A DNA stretch of 64,000 bases from Methylomagnum ishizawai (GCF_900155475.1 NZ_FXAM01000001.1:3854881-3918880), one strand, 5' to 3'; shown: positions 35,179 to 48,583, counted from the stretch's first letter. The notes: a model not told the origin generated them from the sequence alone. Translations and numbers: made by a program.

Positions 35179-36138
35179 ATGCCGATACCCGCTCCCGAAT
35201 CCAATCCACCCAATCCCGCACCGGCCCGCATCCGTGCGATCCTCAACCCGGCCGCAGGCACCCGCCAGGACGTGCGGGACGCCCTGGAACAAGCGTTCGC
35301 CGCGCGGCCCGACCTTCGCTGGGAAATCCTGGAAACCCAGGCCGGGGACGACGCCCGCCGGTTCGCGGCGGAGGCGGCGGCGCTGGGCCATGATCTGGTC
35401 ATCGCCTGCGGTGGCGACGGTACCGTGATGGAAGTGGCCGCGGGTTTGAAAGACAGCCCGGCGGCCCTGGCGATCATTCCCTGCGGGACGGCCAACGTCC
35501 TGGCCAAGGAATTGGGCCTCCCCGACACCGTGGAGGCGGCGCTGGCCCTGGCCCTGGACCCGGCGGCGGCGATCCGGTCGGTCGATATGGGCTGCGTCGA
35601 TGGCCGCTTGTTCTTATTGCGGGCGGGCATCGGCTACGAAGCCTTGTATAACCTCGAAACCTCCCGCGAAGAGAAAACGCGCCTGGGACGCTGGGCCTAT
35701 CTGCTGGCGGCACGGCGCGCCCTGGCCCGGTTGCGCGAAGCCCGCTACGTCATCACCGCCAACGGCGAAACCCGCGCCATCCGCGGCATCACCTGCATGA
35801 TCTGCAATTCCGCCGGGGTGGGCATTGCCTCGTTGCGGATGGCCGGCTGCGCCAACGTCGGTGACGGCCTGCTGGACGTGATCGTGCTGCGCAGTTTCGA
35901 AATGACCCAGATCGCACGCTTCCTCGCCAGCTTGGTCCACAGCCTGCTGCCCTTCCTGCGCCACAATCCGCCGCCGCTGGAAGATTATTGGCAAGCCCAA
36001 ACCATCACCGTGGAATGCAGCCGCCGCCAATGGATGACCCTCGACGGCGAGCCGTTCAAGCAAGCCAAGCACTTCACGGCCAGCGTCGTGCCCCAGGCCG
36101 TGCGGGTGCGGGTACCCCGCGCGGAGCCGGTCCCATGA
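35179..36138 (+). CDS. Diacylglycerol/sphingosine kinase-like lipid kinase
   Basis: A 319-residue YegS/BmrU-type kinase: ARIRAILNPAAGTRQDVRD at the start, nucleotide loop VIACGGDGTVMEVAAGL (about 72-88), IIPCGTANVLAKELGLP (about 98-114), and C-terminal beta domain with LDGEPFKQ. It should phosphorylate a membrane lipid such as diacylglycerol. ATG 35179 is preferred, with GAGGA 9 bases upstream; the open frame extends upstream without family similarity. It overlaps the next gene by 4 bases. Confidence 0.85.
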   Translation: MPIPAPESNPPNPAPARIRAILNPAAGTRQDVRDALEQAFAARPDLRWEILETQAGDDARRFAAEAAALGHDLVIACGGDGTVMEVAAGLKDSPAALAIIPCGTANVLAKELGLPDTVEAALALALDPAAAIRSVDMGCVDGRLFLLRAGIGYEALYNLETSREEKTRLGRWAYLLAARRALARLREARYVITANGETRAIRGITCMICNSAGVGIASLRMAGCANVGDGLLDVIVLRSFEMTQIARFLASLVHSLLPFLRHNPPPLEDYWQAQTITVECSRRQWMTLDGEPFKQAKHFTASVVPQAVRVRVPRAEPVP

Positions 36139-36710
36139 AACCGGAAGGCTCGATCCAAACCGAGTTACGGCGGCTCGGCAATATGCTCGGCACCCATGGG
36201 CCTTGTCTGACCCTTTTGGCCGGGCTCGACAAAGCCTGGCGCTGGCTGACCGGAGCGCCGATCTGGCATTTCAGCGGGGTCGCGCCGGGCGTCCTCTTGG
36301 GCGGACAGCCCGCCCGCCGCATCGTGGACCAGATGTACCGGCGCGGCGTGACCGGCGTGGTAAACCTCCGCGCCGAATACGACTATGTCGAGGAAGTGGG
36401 CGGCACCGGACTGGATTATCTATTCTTGCCGGTGGCGGACAACCATGCGCCCAGCCTCGACCAATTACGGCAAGGGGTGGCTTTCATCCGGCGGGCGGTC
36501 GCGCAGGGGGGAAAGGTCTATATCCACTGCTGGGAGGGATTGGGCCGCGGCCCCACCTTGGCGGCGGCCTGGCTGGTCAGCGCGGGGGATGCGCCGACGG
36601 TGGCCTGGGATCGGGTGCGGAAAGTCCGGCCCTTCATCCGGCCCACGGCGGGGCAGGTCCGGCGGATCGAGGAATTCGCGGCCGGGTTGCGGGTGGTCTC
36701 GCAAGCTTAG
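36135..36710 (+). CDS. Dual-specificity/tyrosine phosphatase-like protein
   Basis: A 191-residue protein with the Cys-x5-Arg loop IHCWEGLGRGPTLAAAW (Cys near residue 133) and the general-acid candidate FLPVADNHAPS. The N-terminal third (HFSGVAPGVLLGGQP) is typical of bacterial DSP-like proteins. Coupled by a 4-base overlap to the lipid kinase, suggesting it acts on a lipid phosphate such as a phosphatidylglycerophosphate-like product; that is inference. Its stop codon abuts a large hairpin. Confidence 0.8.
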   Translation: MKPEGSIQTELRRLGNMLGTHGPCLTLLAGLDKAWRWLTGAPIWHFSGVAPGVLLGGQPARRIVDQMYRRGVTGVVNLRAEYDYVEEVGGTGLDYLFLPVADNHAPSLDQLRQGVAFIRRAVAQGGKVYIHCWEGLGRGPTLAAAWLVSAGDAPTVAWDRVRKVRPFIRPTAGQVRRIEEFAAGLRVVSQA

Positions 36711-36746
36711 GGTCCGGGGCGGATCGGCCCGATCCGCCCCGGACCC
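36710..36746. terminator. Bidirectional 18-bp perfect hairpin
   Basis: Arms 36710-36727 and 36729-36746 are exact complements (starts GGGTCCGGGGCGGATCGG), one central base. It sits between convergent phosphatase and ilvD and can fold in both transcripts. No T run on the plus side. Confidence 0.6.
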
Positions 36747-36761
36747 GAGAATAGACGCGGC

Positions 36762-38465
36762 CTACAAATCCCCCAAATCCTTATCCGTCACCGCCCCTTC
36801 CGAAGCCGAGGACACCAGCTTAGCGTATTTCGCCAGCACGCCCTTGGTATAGCGCGGCGCGGGCCGTTGCCAGCGGCTGAGGCGCTCGGCGATGGCTTCG
36901 TCGGACAAGTGCAAGGTCAACTCGGCCTGCTCAGCATCGATGGTGATGCCGTCGCCATCCTCGACGATGGCCAAGGGTCCGCCGACATAGGCTTCCGGGG
37001 TGATATGCCCGACCACGAAGCCATGGGTGCCGCCGGAAAAGCGCCCGTCGGTGATGAGCGCCACGTCCTTGGCCAAGCCCTTGCCCATCACGGCGGAAGT
37101 CGGCGACAGCATCTCACGCATGCCGGGACCGCCCTTCGGCCCTTCGTAGCGGATCACGATCACATCGCCCTTTTGCACGGTGCCGTCGAGGATGGCTTTC
37201 AACGCCAGTTCCTCGCATTCGAATACCCGCGCCTGGCCGGTGAAGCTCAAGCCTTCCTTGCCGGTGATCTTCGCCACCGCGCCTTCCGCCGCCAGGTTGC
37301 CCTTGAGGATGACCAAATGGCTGTCTTTTTTGATCGGGTTGGACAGCGGGCGGATCATGTCCTGGCCCGCCGGATAATCCGGGGCTTCGGCCAGGTTTTC
37401 GGCCAGGGTCTGGCCGGTCACGGTCAGGCAATCGCCGTGCAGCAAGCCTTCCGCCAACAACACTTTCATCAAAGGCTGGATGCCGCCGATTTCGACCAGT
37501 TCGGCCATGGCGTAGCGGCCACTGGGTTTCAAGTCGGCCAGCATCGGGACGTTTTTACCGATGCGGGTGAAATCGTCCAGGCTCAAATCCACACCGCAGG
37601 CATCGGCCATCGCCAAGAGGTGCAACACGGCATTGGTGGAACCGCCCAGCGCGATGACCACGGTGATGGCGTTCTCGAACGCCGGTTTGGTCATGATGTC
37701 CAGCGGACGGATGCCCGCCTCCAACAGCTTCAACACCTGCGCCCCGGCCCGCTCGCAATCGCGCTGCTTGTCGGCGGAAATGGCGGCCTGGGCCGAACTG
37801 CCAGGGAGGCTCATCCCCAAGGCTTCGATGGCCGAGGCCATGGTGTTGGCGGTGTACATACCGCCGCAGGAACCGGGACCGGGAATGGCTTTGGCTTCGA
37901 TGGCCTTGAGTTCGGCGTCGTCGATGCGGTCGTTGGCGCGGGCGCCGACCGCCTCGAACACCGAGACGATATCCAGCTTCTTATCGCCATGGCAGCCGGT
38001 GAGGATGGTGCCGCCGTAGACGAACACCGCCGGGCGGTTCAGCCGGGCGATGCCGATCAGGCAGCCGGGCATGTTCTTGTCGCAGCCGCCGATGGCGACC
38101 AGCCCATCGAAGCCCTGGCAGCCCACCACGGTCTCGATGGAATCGGCGATCACCTCGCGCGACACCAGCGAATATTTCATGCCCTCGGTGCCCATGGAAA
38201 TCCCGTCGGAAATGGTGATGGTGTTGAAGACCACCGCCTTGCCGCCGTGGCCGTCCACGCCCTGGGCGGCATCATCCGCCAGCTTATTGATATGCATATT
38301 GCACGGCGTCACCATGCTCCAGGTCGAGGCGATGCCGATCTGGGGCTTCTTAAAGTCGGCGTCGGTAAAACCCACCGCGTGCAGCATGGCGCGGCTGGGA
38401 GCGCGCTCCATGCCGTCCACCACCTGGGCGGAAAAGGCGCGGGGATCGTTGTCGGTGCTACTCAT
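36762..38465 (-). CDS. ilvD: Dihydroxy-acid dehydratase
   Basis: Iron-sulfur enzyme of valine, leucine and isoleucine synthesis, dehydrating 2,3-dihydroxy-3-methylbutanoate and the pentanoate. The 567-residue protein has the cluster ligands in [25 protein letters not shown] and [20 protein letters not shown], plus the C-terminal [21 protein letters not shown] region (quoted in part). Length is normal. Single gene. Confidence 0.96.
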   Translation of the reverse strand: MSSTDNDPRAFSAQVVDGMERAPSRAMLHAVGFTDADFKKPQIGIASTWSMVTPCNMHINKLADDAAQGVDGHGGKAVVFNTITISDGISMGTEGMKYSLVSREVIADSIETVVGCQGFDGLVAIGGCDKNMPGCLIGIARLNRPAVFVYGGTILTGCHGDKKLDIVSVFEAVGARANDRIDDAELKAIEAKAIPGPGSCGGMYTANTMASAIEALGMSLPGSSAQAAISADKQRDCERAGAQVLKLLEAGIRPLDIMTKPAFENAITVVIALGGSTNAVLHLLAMADACGVDLSLDDFTRIGKNVPMLADLKPSGRYAMAELVEIGGIQPLMKVLLAEGLLHGDCLTVTGQTLAENLAEAPDYPAGQDMIRPLSNPIKKDSHLVILKGNLAAEGAVAKITGKEGLSFTGQARVFECEELALKAILDGTVQKGDVIVIRYEGPKGGPGMREMLSPTSAVMGKGLAKDVALITDGRFSGGTHGFVVGHITPEAYVGGPLAIVEDGDGITIDAEQAELTLHLSDEAIAERLSRWQRPAPRYTKGVLAKYAKLVSSASEGAVTDKDLGDL

Positions 38466-38509
38466 CTCTCATCTCCGAAGGTAAGGGCCACCGGGCGGAA
38501 GCCCGGATA

Positions 38510-39193
38510 TCAAAAGGAATCCCAACTGGCTTTCTTGCGCCAACTGAGCTTGGGCAGGATCACACCGAGCAGCATCCCAGCGAACAGGACGCCCGCCCCG
38601 GTCATGAACCACCCCTGGCGGTAGTCGCTTTCCAAGGCGGTTTTCTCGCGGCGCAGGGTTTCCACATCGCGCTCCAACTCGATCACATATTGCTGGAGGC
38701 GGTCGCGCTCGTCCTGGATTTGGACGGCGTTGGCGGAGGCTTGGCGGATAGCGATCAACTCGGTGTTGAGACGCTCGATCTCGGCCCGGTGCTGGCGGCT
38801 GATATGGTCCAAGCCTTCCTTGCCGGATTGGATGGCGACCAGTTCCTCCTTGAGGCGGCGGTTGTCGTCCTGCGCCGCCATCAGCTTGCGGCGGGCCTCG
38901 TCCAACTGGGAGCGGACCAGGGGTTCGGTGGTGAGATAACGGGTCAGCACCCAGCCATCCTCGCCGTTCTCCAACTTCACCAGGGAATAGCCGGTGTCGT
39001 AGTTGTCGCCCATGATGGTCACCGGCGTGCCGGAAGGGATCATCTTCAGCACCTTGTGCTGTAGGGTCTGCCCGGCCCGCATTTGCACTTCCAGCTTGTC
39101 GGTGATGTAGCCTTTCTTGGGCGCGGGAGCGGGCGCGGCCTGCGCGGTCAGGGCGACCCCCAACACCAGCGCGAACGGGATTATTTTATTCAT
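38510..39193 (-). CDS. Membrane-anchored SH3/coiled-coil protein, YgiM-like
   Basis: A 227-residue protein: signal peptide (about 1-19), bacterial SH3 domain (about 28-90, LEVQMRAGQTLQHKVLKMIP to GWVLTRYLTTEP), long coiled coil (about 95-195) and one C-terminal TM (about 203-220, GAGVLFAGMLLGVILP) with a basic tail. This is the TIGR04211/YgiM architecture, an envelope protein of unknown role. It lies downstream of prsT with a 10-bp hairpin between, so it is probably its own unit. Confidence 0.8.
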   Translation of the reverse strand: MNKIIPFALVLGVALTAQAAPAPAPKKGYITDKLEVQMRAGQTLQHKVLKMIPSGTPVTIMGDNYDTGYSLVKLENGEDGWVLTRYLTTEPLVRSQLDEARRKLMAAQDDNRRLKEELVAIQSGKEGLDHISRQHRAEIERLNTELIAIRQASANAVQIQDERDRLQQYVIELERDVETLRREKTALESDYRQGWFMTGAGVLFAGMLLGVILPKLSWRKKASWDSF

Positions 39194-39263
39194 GGAATTG
39201 GGACGACTGCCGGAAAATCCATTTTAGCAACAAAGCCTCCGGCGCTTCATGGACGGACCGGGG

Positions 39264-39287
39264 CGTCCACCGGGAAGGCCCGGTGGA
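39264..39287 (-). terminator. Hairpin after prsT
   Basis: Ten-bp perfect stem GTCCACCGGG/CCCGGTGGAC with a 4-base loop, 7 bases beyond the prsT stop. No T run. Confidence 0.45.
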
Positions 39288-39294
39288 CCACCGC

Positions 39295-42054
39295 TCAGAG
39301 GGATTGGAGCAAAGCCTGGGCCTGGGCCCGTTCGGGGAAGTCCTTGTTCTCCGTCAAAAGGCGTTGTAGCTGCTGGCGGGCTTCGTCCTTGCGGCCCTGC
39401 TTGGCCATGGCCTCGGCCAGGTGGATACGGATCAAGGGGTGCTGCGGAGCGTGGACGGCGGCGTCCTGCAACAGGGCGATGGCCTTGTCGAGCTTGCCGT
39501 TCCGCATATAGACCCAACCCACCGTATCCATGATCTCGGGATTGTTCTCGGTCGCGGCCAGGAGCTTTTCCGACAGCGGCAGCGCCCTGGGATCGCCCAT
39601 CTCCTGGTACAGCCAGATCAGGTTGTTGAGGATGACCGGGTTGTCCGAACGCAGCTCGTAGGATTTTTCATAGGCGGCGACGGCCTCTTTGGCCTTGCCC
39701 GCCTCCTGATAACCCATCCCCAGCAGCATCCAGGTTTCCACATCCTTGGGATTGGCTTGCAACCACTGGTTCAATACCTCGAACCCGGCGGGCTGTTCGC
39801 CCAGCAGGGTGTGGGCCTGGTACATGCGCCGGACCACGGCGGCGTTGGGCGTGGTCCGGTAGGCCACCTCGTAGCCTTCCAACGCCTTGCGGTATTGCTT
39901 GCGGGCGAATTCGATATCGGCTTCCAATTGCACGCCGGTCGTGGCCTTGGGCTGCTTGGTTTTGAGTTCGGCGGCAAGCTTCAGGGCGTCGTCGAATTTG
40001 CCTTCCTGGATATAGTAATCGGCCAGGGAGATATAGGCCGGGACGAAATCGGGGGTGTCGGTGGTCATGCCGCGCCATTCCTGGATCGCGGAGGACTTGT
40101 CGCCGGCCCGGTAGAGGGCTTGGGCGAGTTCGTGGCGGAATTGCGGCCGGTCGGGCACCCTGGCCACCAGCTTCCTGAAGCTGCCCACCGCGGTGGCGGC
40201 TTGGTCGTTGGCCAACTGGACCATCCCGAGATTATGGATGACATCGATATCGTCGGGATTGTTGGAAACACCGTCGCGGGCGGTATCCAGCGCCCGCAAG
40301 GGCTTGCCCTGCTGCAAATACAAGCGCGAAAGCAGCACCGCGACCTGGGGCGACTTGGGATTCTTCTCCTTGGCGTCGTCCAGGTATTTTTCCATCTTGT
40401 CGTAGTTCTTGCGGCCCTCCTCGATCTGGGCCAGCCCGACCAGGATCGAAACGCTCTTGGGGTCGTGTTCCAGCAGGGTTTGGTAGACCTTGACCGCGCC
40501 CTCGGTGTTGTTATGGCCGAGTTCCACCTTGGCGAGGTTGAGCGCCGCCGGGGCATAGTCGGGCTTGAGCTTGAGCGCGGTGCGCCAAGCCTCGACCGCC
40601 TTGGCCTCGTCGCCCTTGGAATAATACGCCGCGCCGACGAGATTGAACGGCAGGGGATCGTCCTTCATCTTCGCGTGCAACTGGTTGGCGGAAGCGACGG
40701 CCTCGTCGTATTTCTTCTGCTGGATCAAGGCCAGCACTAGCATCACATCGGCCTGCAATAGGTTCTGGTCCAGGTTTACCGCGGCCTTCAGGTCGGTGAC
40801 GGCCTCGTCGAGCTTGCCAGCCGCCAACTGGCCCAGGGCGATCTGGGCCTTGATCGCGCCCGCCTTGGGGTCCAGCGCGGCGGCACGGCCCAGGTATTCG
40901 TTGCTTTGCTCGTAATCCTTGGCCTGGAGATAGGCGCTGCCCAGCAGCGAGAGGAACTGGGCGTCGTCCTTGGCTTTGGCCTCGACCGGCTTGAGCACCT
41001 GGATGGCCTCCTGCGGTCGGCCGCGTTTCATGCGGGTGGCGGCCAGGAGCTTGACGGCGGGCAGGTTGTCGGGAAGTTTGGCGACGAATTGCCCGAGTTG
41101 GTTCTCCGCCGTTTCGTAATTGCCCTGCTGGAAGGCGATGGTGCCGAGCAAGAGCTTGGTGGGCAGGTGTTCCGGCATGAGGTTGGCGGCCTTGCCCAGC
41201 AATTCGTTGGCCTCTTGCAGCTTGCCGTCCTGGAAAGCGACCACCGCCGCCAGATACATCCCCATGGGATGGTTGGGCGCGAGCTTGCGGACCTCGGCGA
41301 TATCCTTGCCGGCCTCGGCGATCTTGTTGAGGCTCAGATAGGCCGTGGCCCGCCCGAGCCGGGCGCGGAGATCGTTGGGCAGGCTGTCCAAGCCCTGGCT
41401 GAAGGCATCGACGGCGCCCTGGTTATCGCCCTGCAAGCGCTTGGCCTCGCCGATGATGATATGGGCGTTGCCGTTCTTGGGATCGCCGACCAAAACCCGC
41501 TCGGCATATTCGAGGGTCTTCTTGTAATCCCCGTGCTGGGCGACCAGCAGGGCGAGGCCGAGCAAGGCTTCGCTGGAACTGGGCTCCAGCTTGAGGGCGG
41601 CGTCGAAGCTGGCCTGGGCCTTGTCCATATTGCCCTGGGAAAGATAGGCCACGCCGTGCAGGCCGTAGACCTGGGCGCGGACGCCATTCGGCAAATCCTC
41701 GTCGGGCTTGACCCGCTCCATCAGCAGCTTGAGGTCGTTGTTCATCAGGTAGGACCGGCCCAGCAGCACGATCCAACGTTCCTTGGGCACCTTCAATTCA
41801 CGGGCTTTCTCGAAGGACTGGGCGGCGGCGGAACCATCGCCCAGCTTCATATAAACCTCGCCCACTATCATCCGGGCCTCGGCGTCGTTCGGGTTCTCTT
41901 GCAAGTAGTTCTTCAGTTCGATGACGGCGGCTTTGTATTCATGCTTCTGGATATAGCTACGGGCGGCGTCGATCAAAGGGCCGCTGGCGGCGAAGGCCGG
42001 GCCGGGACCGCCGAGGACGGCGACCAGGGCCAAGAGGCGTAGGCTGTGCTTCAT
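39295..42054 (-). CDS. prsT: PEP-CTERM system TPR-repeat protein PrsT
   Basis: A 919-residue exported protein (signal peptide about 1-22) consisting almost wholly of about 20 TPR repeats (for example NAHIIIGEAKRLQGDNQGAV, AYLQAKDYEQSNEYLGRAAA). Length and placement next to prsR/prsK identify it as PrsT, found in exosortase/PEP-CTERM genomes with exopolysaccharide genes. Most family members are lipoproteins; no clear lipobox cysteine is visible here. It is likely a scaffold of the polysaccharide export complex. prsR ends 13 bases upstream. Confidence 0.88.
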   Translation of the reverse strand: MKHSLRLLALVAVLGGPGPAFAASGPLIDAARSYIQKHEYKAAVIELKNYLQENPNDAEARMIVGEVYMKLGDGSAAAQSFEKARELKVPKERWIVLLGRSYLMNNDLKLLMERVKPDEDLPNGVRAQVYGLHGVAYLSQGNMDKAQASFDAALKLEPSSSEALLGLALLVAQHGDYKKTLEYAERVLVGDPKNGNAHIIIGEAKRLQGDNQGAVDAFSQGLDSLPNDLRARLGRATAYLSLNKIAEAGKDIAEVRKLAPNHPMGMYLAAVVAFQDGKLQEANELLGKAANLMPEHLPTKLLLGTIAFQQGNYETAENQLGQFVAKLPDNLPAVKLLAATRMKRGRPQEAIQVLKPVEAKAKDDAQFLSLLGSAYLQAKDYEQSNEYLGRAAALDPKAGAIKAQIALGQLAAGKLDEAVTDLKAAVNLDQNLLQADVMLVLALIQQKKYDEAVASANQLHAKMKDDPLPFNLVGAAYYSKGDEAKAVEAWRTALKLKPDYAPAALNLAKVELGHNNTEGAVKVYQTLLEHDPKSVSILVGLAQIEEGRKNYDKMEKYLDDAKEKNPKSPQVAVLLSRLYLQQGKPLRALDTARDGVSNNPDDIDVIHNLGMVQLANDQAATAVGSFRKLVARVPDRPQFRHELAQALYRAGDKSSAIQEWRGMTTDTPDFVPAYISLADYYIQEGKFDDALKLAAELKTKQPKATTGVQLEADIEFARKQYRKALEGYEVAYRTTPNAAVVRRMYQAHTLLGEQPAGFEVLNQWLQANPKDVETWMLLGMGYQEAGKAKEAVAAYEKSYELRSDNPVILNNLIWLYQEMGDPRALPLSEKLLAATENNPEIMDTVGWVYMRNGKLDKAIALLQDAAVHAPQHPLIRIHLAEAMAKQGRKDEARQQLQRLLTENKDFPERAQAQALLQSL

Positions 42055-42067
42055 AGGTGGTTTCCCC

Positions 42068-43416
<1,349 letters not shown>

Positions 43417-43420
<4 letters not shown>

Positions 43421-45519
43421 GCGGGTTTAACCTCTGTGGCGGATGGTTCGGCCAGATCGGCGGCGGGGAGGCTGCAACTGAACCGGGCGCCCTGGCCGGG
43501 TTGGCTGCGGACGGTCAATTCGCCCCCCAGGGAGCGGATATATTCGCGGCTCTCGTAGGCACCGATGCCCATGCCGGTCAGCCCCTTGGTGGTATCGAAC
43601 GGTTTGAACAAACGGACCCGGATGAATTCCTCGTCCATCCCGTGCCCATTATCCTCGATATCGACCCGGACATCGCCTTGTCCCGGACTTCCGAGCCGGA
43701 CCTCCACCCGGCCATACTTGCCGGCGGCATCCTGGGCATTGTGGATGAGATGTTCGAGGGCGGAGGCCAGCCGGTCGCGGTTGGCCCGCACCCAGAGCGG
43801 CGCAGCGACCCCCTGGTAGTCCGGCTTGGGCAATTGCACGCCGCGGGCCGCGACCACCTCGCGCAGCAAAGCCCCCATCTCGATGACCGTTGCCGCCTGG
43901 CCCGAGCCGAAATTCTTCAACTGCGACATTAGGCGGCTCATCTTGCCGACGGCATGGTCCACGGTGCGGATGGCATCGGCCATGAACTCGGGGTTGTGGC
44001 TATGGCGCTCGGCGTTGCGGACCACGAGGCTGAGCTGGGCGATCACGTTCTTGAGATCGTGGATCACGAAGGCCGACAGGCGGTTGAAGCCCTCGAACTG
44101 GCGGGCTTCGGTCAAGGCCCGCCCGGCGTCCTCCAGGGCCAAATAGCTGGCGGCGAGGCGGCTGCCGGTCTTGAGGAAATCCAGGGTTTCCCAGTCCCAG
44201 CGGATGGCGGTCCGGGGCGTGGTCAGCAACAACAGCCCGTAGACCGGCCCGTCCTTGTGGAACAAGGGCACCAGCAACCAGGCGTTGCCATAGGGCTCCA
44301 GCCAGGCGGGCCGGTTCAGCCCTTCGTAAAGCTCGGGAAAGACCCGCATCTCGTCGAGGTTGAGGATCCATTCCAGCCTCTGCATATAAAGCAGGGTGGG
44401 ATCGTCGGCCTCGATGCGGGGAATGTCGATGCCCGGTTCGCCGAAACTGGCCCGCTGCGCCAACCAACCCTGCGGCTCGCGGGTCCAGAGGACGCCGCTC
44501 GGGCTTTCCACCGCCTCGCCCAAGGCGATGATGATGCGCTGTTCCAAGGACAGGCTGGAGCGGGTATCCGACAAGGTGTTGATAATGCGCAGCCATTCGC
44601 GCCGGTAATCATAGGCCGAATTGAAAAAGTTCTTGACCAGGAACACCCGCACCCGCGCCCGCATCTGCCCCGAGAACAACAGCAAGGCCAGCAGTAAAAA
44701 CGCGCCCGCCAGGAACACGATCTGCGCCACCGCGCCCCATTCCCCGCCATAGGTCTTGATGTAGTAGCCGACGGTCGCCATCAACAGCAGATAAACCCCC
44801 GCCCCCAGCAAAGCGGCGGAATGGAACACCACCTGCCGCGACACGAAGATATCGACCGTCCATTCCGGGTTGCGCGCCGCCGACACCGCCAACAACGGCG
44901 TCAACAAGGCCGACACCGCGCCCCGCGCCGCCCATAAATCCGGGCTGATGCGATGGAACAGCAGCGCGTCGGAATAAAGGTAGAAATCGTAGGCGAACAT
45001 CCCGCCCAGGCCGAAACAGACGAATTTGATGCGCCATCTCAGGTCGGTGCGGGTATTGCGGAAATATTGCTCGACCAGCACCAGCCCGATCAAAGCCAGG
45101 CCGATCTGGCCCAGCAATTGGTAGGCAGGGCGGAAAACATCCGGGTAGTGGGTTTCCAGCCAGGGGGCGATCCATAGATAACCGAGCTGGCAGGCCACGG
45201 CGATACGGAGGCCGCGCCGGATCGCGGCCCCATCGCCCGTCTCGGTGTCGCCGCCATCGTCGCAGCGGGGACTCAGCAGTTTGCCGAGGAACTCCAGCCA
45301 GACATAGGTGCGGACCAGCTCCACGATCCAGATCAAACGGGCGGGCGACAGGTGATAGCCCTCTTGCAGCCCCAGCGCCAAACACCACACCGCCGTGGCG
45401 CTGGAAGCCAGGATCAGCCAGCGCCCCCGCGCATTGCCGCGCCAACTGGCGAACAGCAGCACATCGAGGACCACATAGGCGATCAAGCCGGACAGGTAGC
45501 TGAGGACACCGATACTCAC
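43417..45519 (-). CDS. prsK: PEP-CTERM system histidine kinase PrsK
   Basis: A 700-residue kinase with an N-terminal membrane region of about eight TM helices (1-290), a GAF-like domain (about 320-470), the phospho-His helix FNRLSAFVIHDLKNVIAQLS and an ATPase domain (HLIHNAQDAAGKYG, DNGHGMDEEFI, GMGIGAYESREYIRSLGG). The FVIHDLKN H-box is typical of PrsK, the partner of PrsR. Cotranscribed with prsR. Confidence 0.92.
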
Positions 45520-45534
45520 GCCAAGACTCCGGGC

Positions 45535-46929
45535 CTAGCGGGCGCCCTTGCCCCAGATCACCACTTCGATGGTTTGCAACATGATGAGGAAATCCAGGAA
45601 CAGGCTGTAGTTCTTGACGTAGTAGAGGTCATACTGCAATTTCTCGATGGCGTCCTGGTAGCCGGAACCATAGGGATAGCACAGTTGCGCCCAGCCGGTG
45701 ATGCCCGGCTTGATCCGGTGGCGCTCGGCGTAATAAGGGATGGTCTCGGCGAATTTCTCGACGAATTCGGGGCGCTCGGGCCGCGGTCCCACGAAGCTCA
45801 TCTCTCCTTTCAGCACATTGAACAACTGCGGCAATTCGTCGATGCGGGTCTTGCGCATGAAGCGGCCCACGCGGGTCACGCGGTCATCGTTCTGGGTGGC
45901 CCACCGCGCCTTGCCGTCCTGTTCGGCGTCGGTGCGCATACTGCGGAACTTGACGACCCGGAACGGCTGCGACTGCTTGCCGACACGGGTTTGGCGGTAG
46001 AACACCGGGGCGTCGAAGCCGCTCTCCAACAGGATGGCGAGGCTGGCCAGCAGCATGATCGGCCAAGCCACCAACAGCAAGCCGAGACTGGCCAGGATAT
46101 CGAAAGCCCGCTTGCCGAGTTCTTGCACCCCGCTGTACTGGAACCCATCGGAAAACACCAGCCAGCTCGGATGCAGGCAATCCACCCGGATCAAACTGGC
46201 CTCGCGCTCGAAGAAGCTCAAGAGGTCCACCACCTGCATCCCGCTCATCTTGCAATCGAGGATTTCATCCACCACCAAGCCGCCGCGGCGGTCGTCCGGG
46301 GCCACCACGATCTCGTCGATATCCTCTTTGAGGGCGAATTCGTGCAAGGGGGTTTTGAGTTCGCACAGCTTCAAGGGATTGACCCGGCACGGCTCGTTGC
46401 CCATCTGCACGAAGCCGACCACCCAGAAGTTGAGGTTGGCGGCGCGTTGCTCGAAGTCGTGGATCATATTGGCGTTGTAGCCCGCCCCCAACACCAGCAC
46501 CCGCCGCCGCAAGGCCCGCCGGTCCACGAACCTCAAGAACACGAAGCGCGATATCAGCATCAAAGTGAGCGCGGCCAGCAAGGCGTAGCCGAACACCCCA
46601 CGCCCCACGAATACCTCGGGGAAGCCATAGAACACCAGGCCCATGACGATGGTACCGGCCATGAAAGCCCCCAGGATGCGCAGCAACAGCCCGGCATCGC
46701 CGCCGCTTTGTACCCGCTCGTACAACCCCATGCCGGTGGTGCTGACCAGCATGATCACAGTGAAGATGACCGAGGCCACGGCGCGATCCCCGAACAGCGC
46801 CATCTCCATGCCTTGCGGGAAATAGCGGAGGACGCCCCCCCAATAGAACGCGGAAAAAAAAGTACCGGAATCCAGCAAAAACACGAGCAAATAGACGCTG
46901 GAGACATAATGTCTGAATATGCGAATCAT
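45535..46929 (-). CDS. Exopolysaccharide sugar transferase, EpsB2/PEP-CTERM type
   Basis: Polyprenyl-phosphate glycosyl-1-phosphate transferase starting the repeat unit. The 464-residue protein has about five TM helices (about 10-135, 290-315), a Rossmann-like central region (VLVLGAGYNANMIHDFE) and the catalytic bacterial sugar transferase domain (FRVVKFRSMRTDAEQ, RKTRIDELPQLFNVLKGEMS, SFVGPRPERPEF, KPGITGWAQ). It matches the group found with prsT/R/K. Promoter must lie in the divergent region before tviB. Confidence 0.9.
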   Translation of the reverse strand: MIRIFRHYVSSVYLLVFLLDSGTFFSAFYWGGVLRYFPQGMEMALFGDRAVASVIFTVIMLVSTTGMGLYERVQSGGDAGLLLRILGAFMAGTIVMGLVFYGFPEVFVGRGVFGYALLAALTLMLISRFVFLRFVDRRALRRRVLVLGAGYNANMIHDFEQRAANLNFWVVGFVQMGNEPCRVNPLKLCELKTPLHEFALKEDIDEIVVAPDDRRGGLVVDEILDCKMSGMQVVDLLSFFEREASLIRVDCLHPSWLVFSDGFQYSGVQELGKRAFDILASLGLLLVAWPIMLLASLAILLESGFDAPVFYRQTRVGKQSQPFRVVKFRSMRTDAEQDGKARWATQNDDRVTRVGRFMRKTRIDELPQLFNVLKGEMSFVGPRPERPEFVEKFAETIPYYAERHRIKPGITGWAQLCYPYGSGYQDAIEKLQYDLYYVKNYSLFLDFLIMLQTIEVVIWGKGAR

Positions 46930-47286
46930 GGGATTGTGTGATATGGGTCTTCGTGATGGTCAAATTCGACCGGCTCCCTCTTGGGCATGCCCCGCGGGCG
47001 GAAAGTCCAGGGTTTCGCGCTCCGGCGGGATGCCGCGCCCCCCGGCGCGATTTCCGGGAAGCCCGGATAAGGATACGGCGGCGGGCCACTCATCCAAAGG
47101 CGGGAAGCCCGCCCCGCCCGGCATCGACTGTTGGCACCAATCCTCCCTGCCTCTACACTATTGGCCGCATCTACGCTGCGGGGCTTGGGACATCCCCGCA
47201 AATCCGCTTAATGTAAAGCAGAATCCGCGATACATCGATACCTAAATCCGGCCTTCGTTGAATTTGAAAACCCAAGGGATTTGACT
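46930..47286. other. Divergent promoter region epsB2 / tviB
   Basis: About 360 bases with no supported gene. It has a candidate sigma54 promoter at 47161-47177 facing tviB. The part near epsB2 is GC-rich with several short inverted repeats. The last 60 bases before tviB are AT-richer, with AAGGGA as a weak ribosome-binding site. Confidence 0.45.
47161..47177 (+). promoter_or_regulatory. Candidate sigma54 (-24/-12) promoter
   Basis: TTGGCCGCATCTACGCT: GG (47163-47164) and GC (47175-47176) are separated by exactly 10 bases, as sigma54 requires, with TTGGC at -24. About 110 bases before tviB, beside the operon that encodes the sigma54 activator PrsR. Single-site eye match. Confidence 0.35.
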
Positions 47287-48567
<1,281 letters not shown>

Positions 48568-48583
48568 ACCCCGGAAACACCCC

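Noticed and set aside
47120-47150. Second sigma54-like site TTGGCACCAATCC
   Set aside because: GG-to-GC spacing is 14, not 10.
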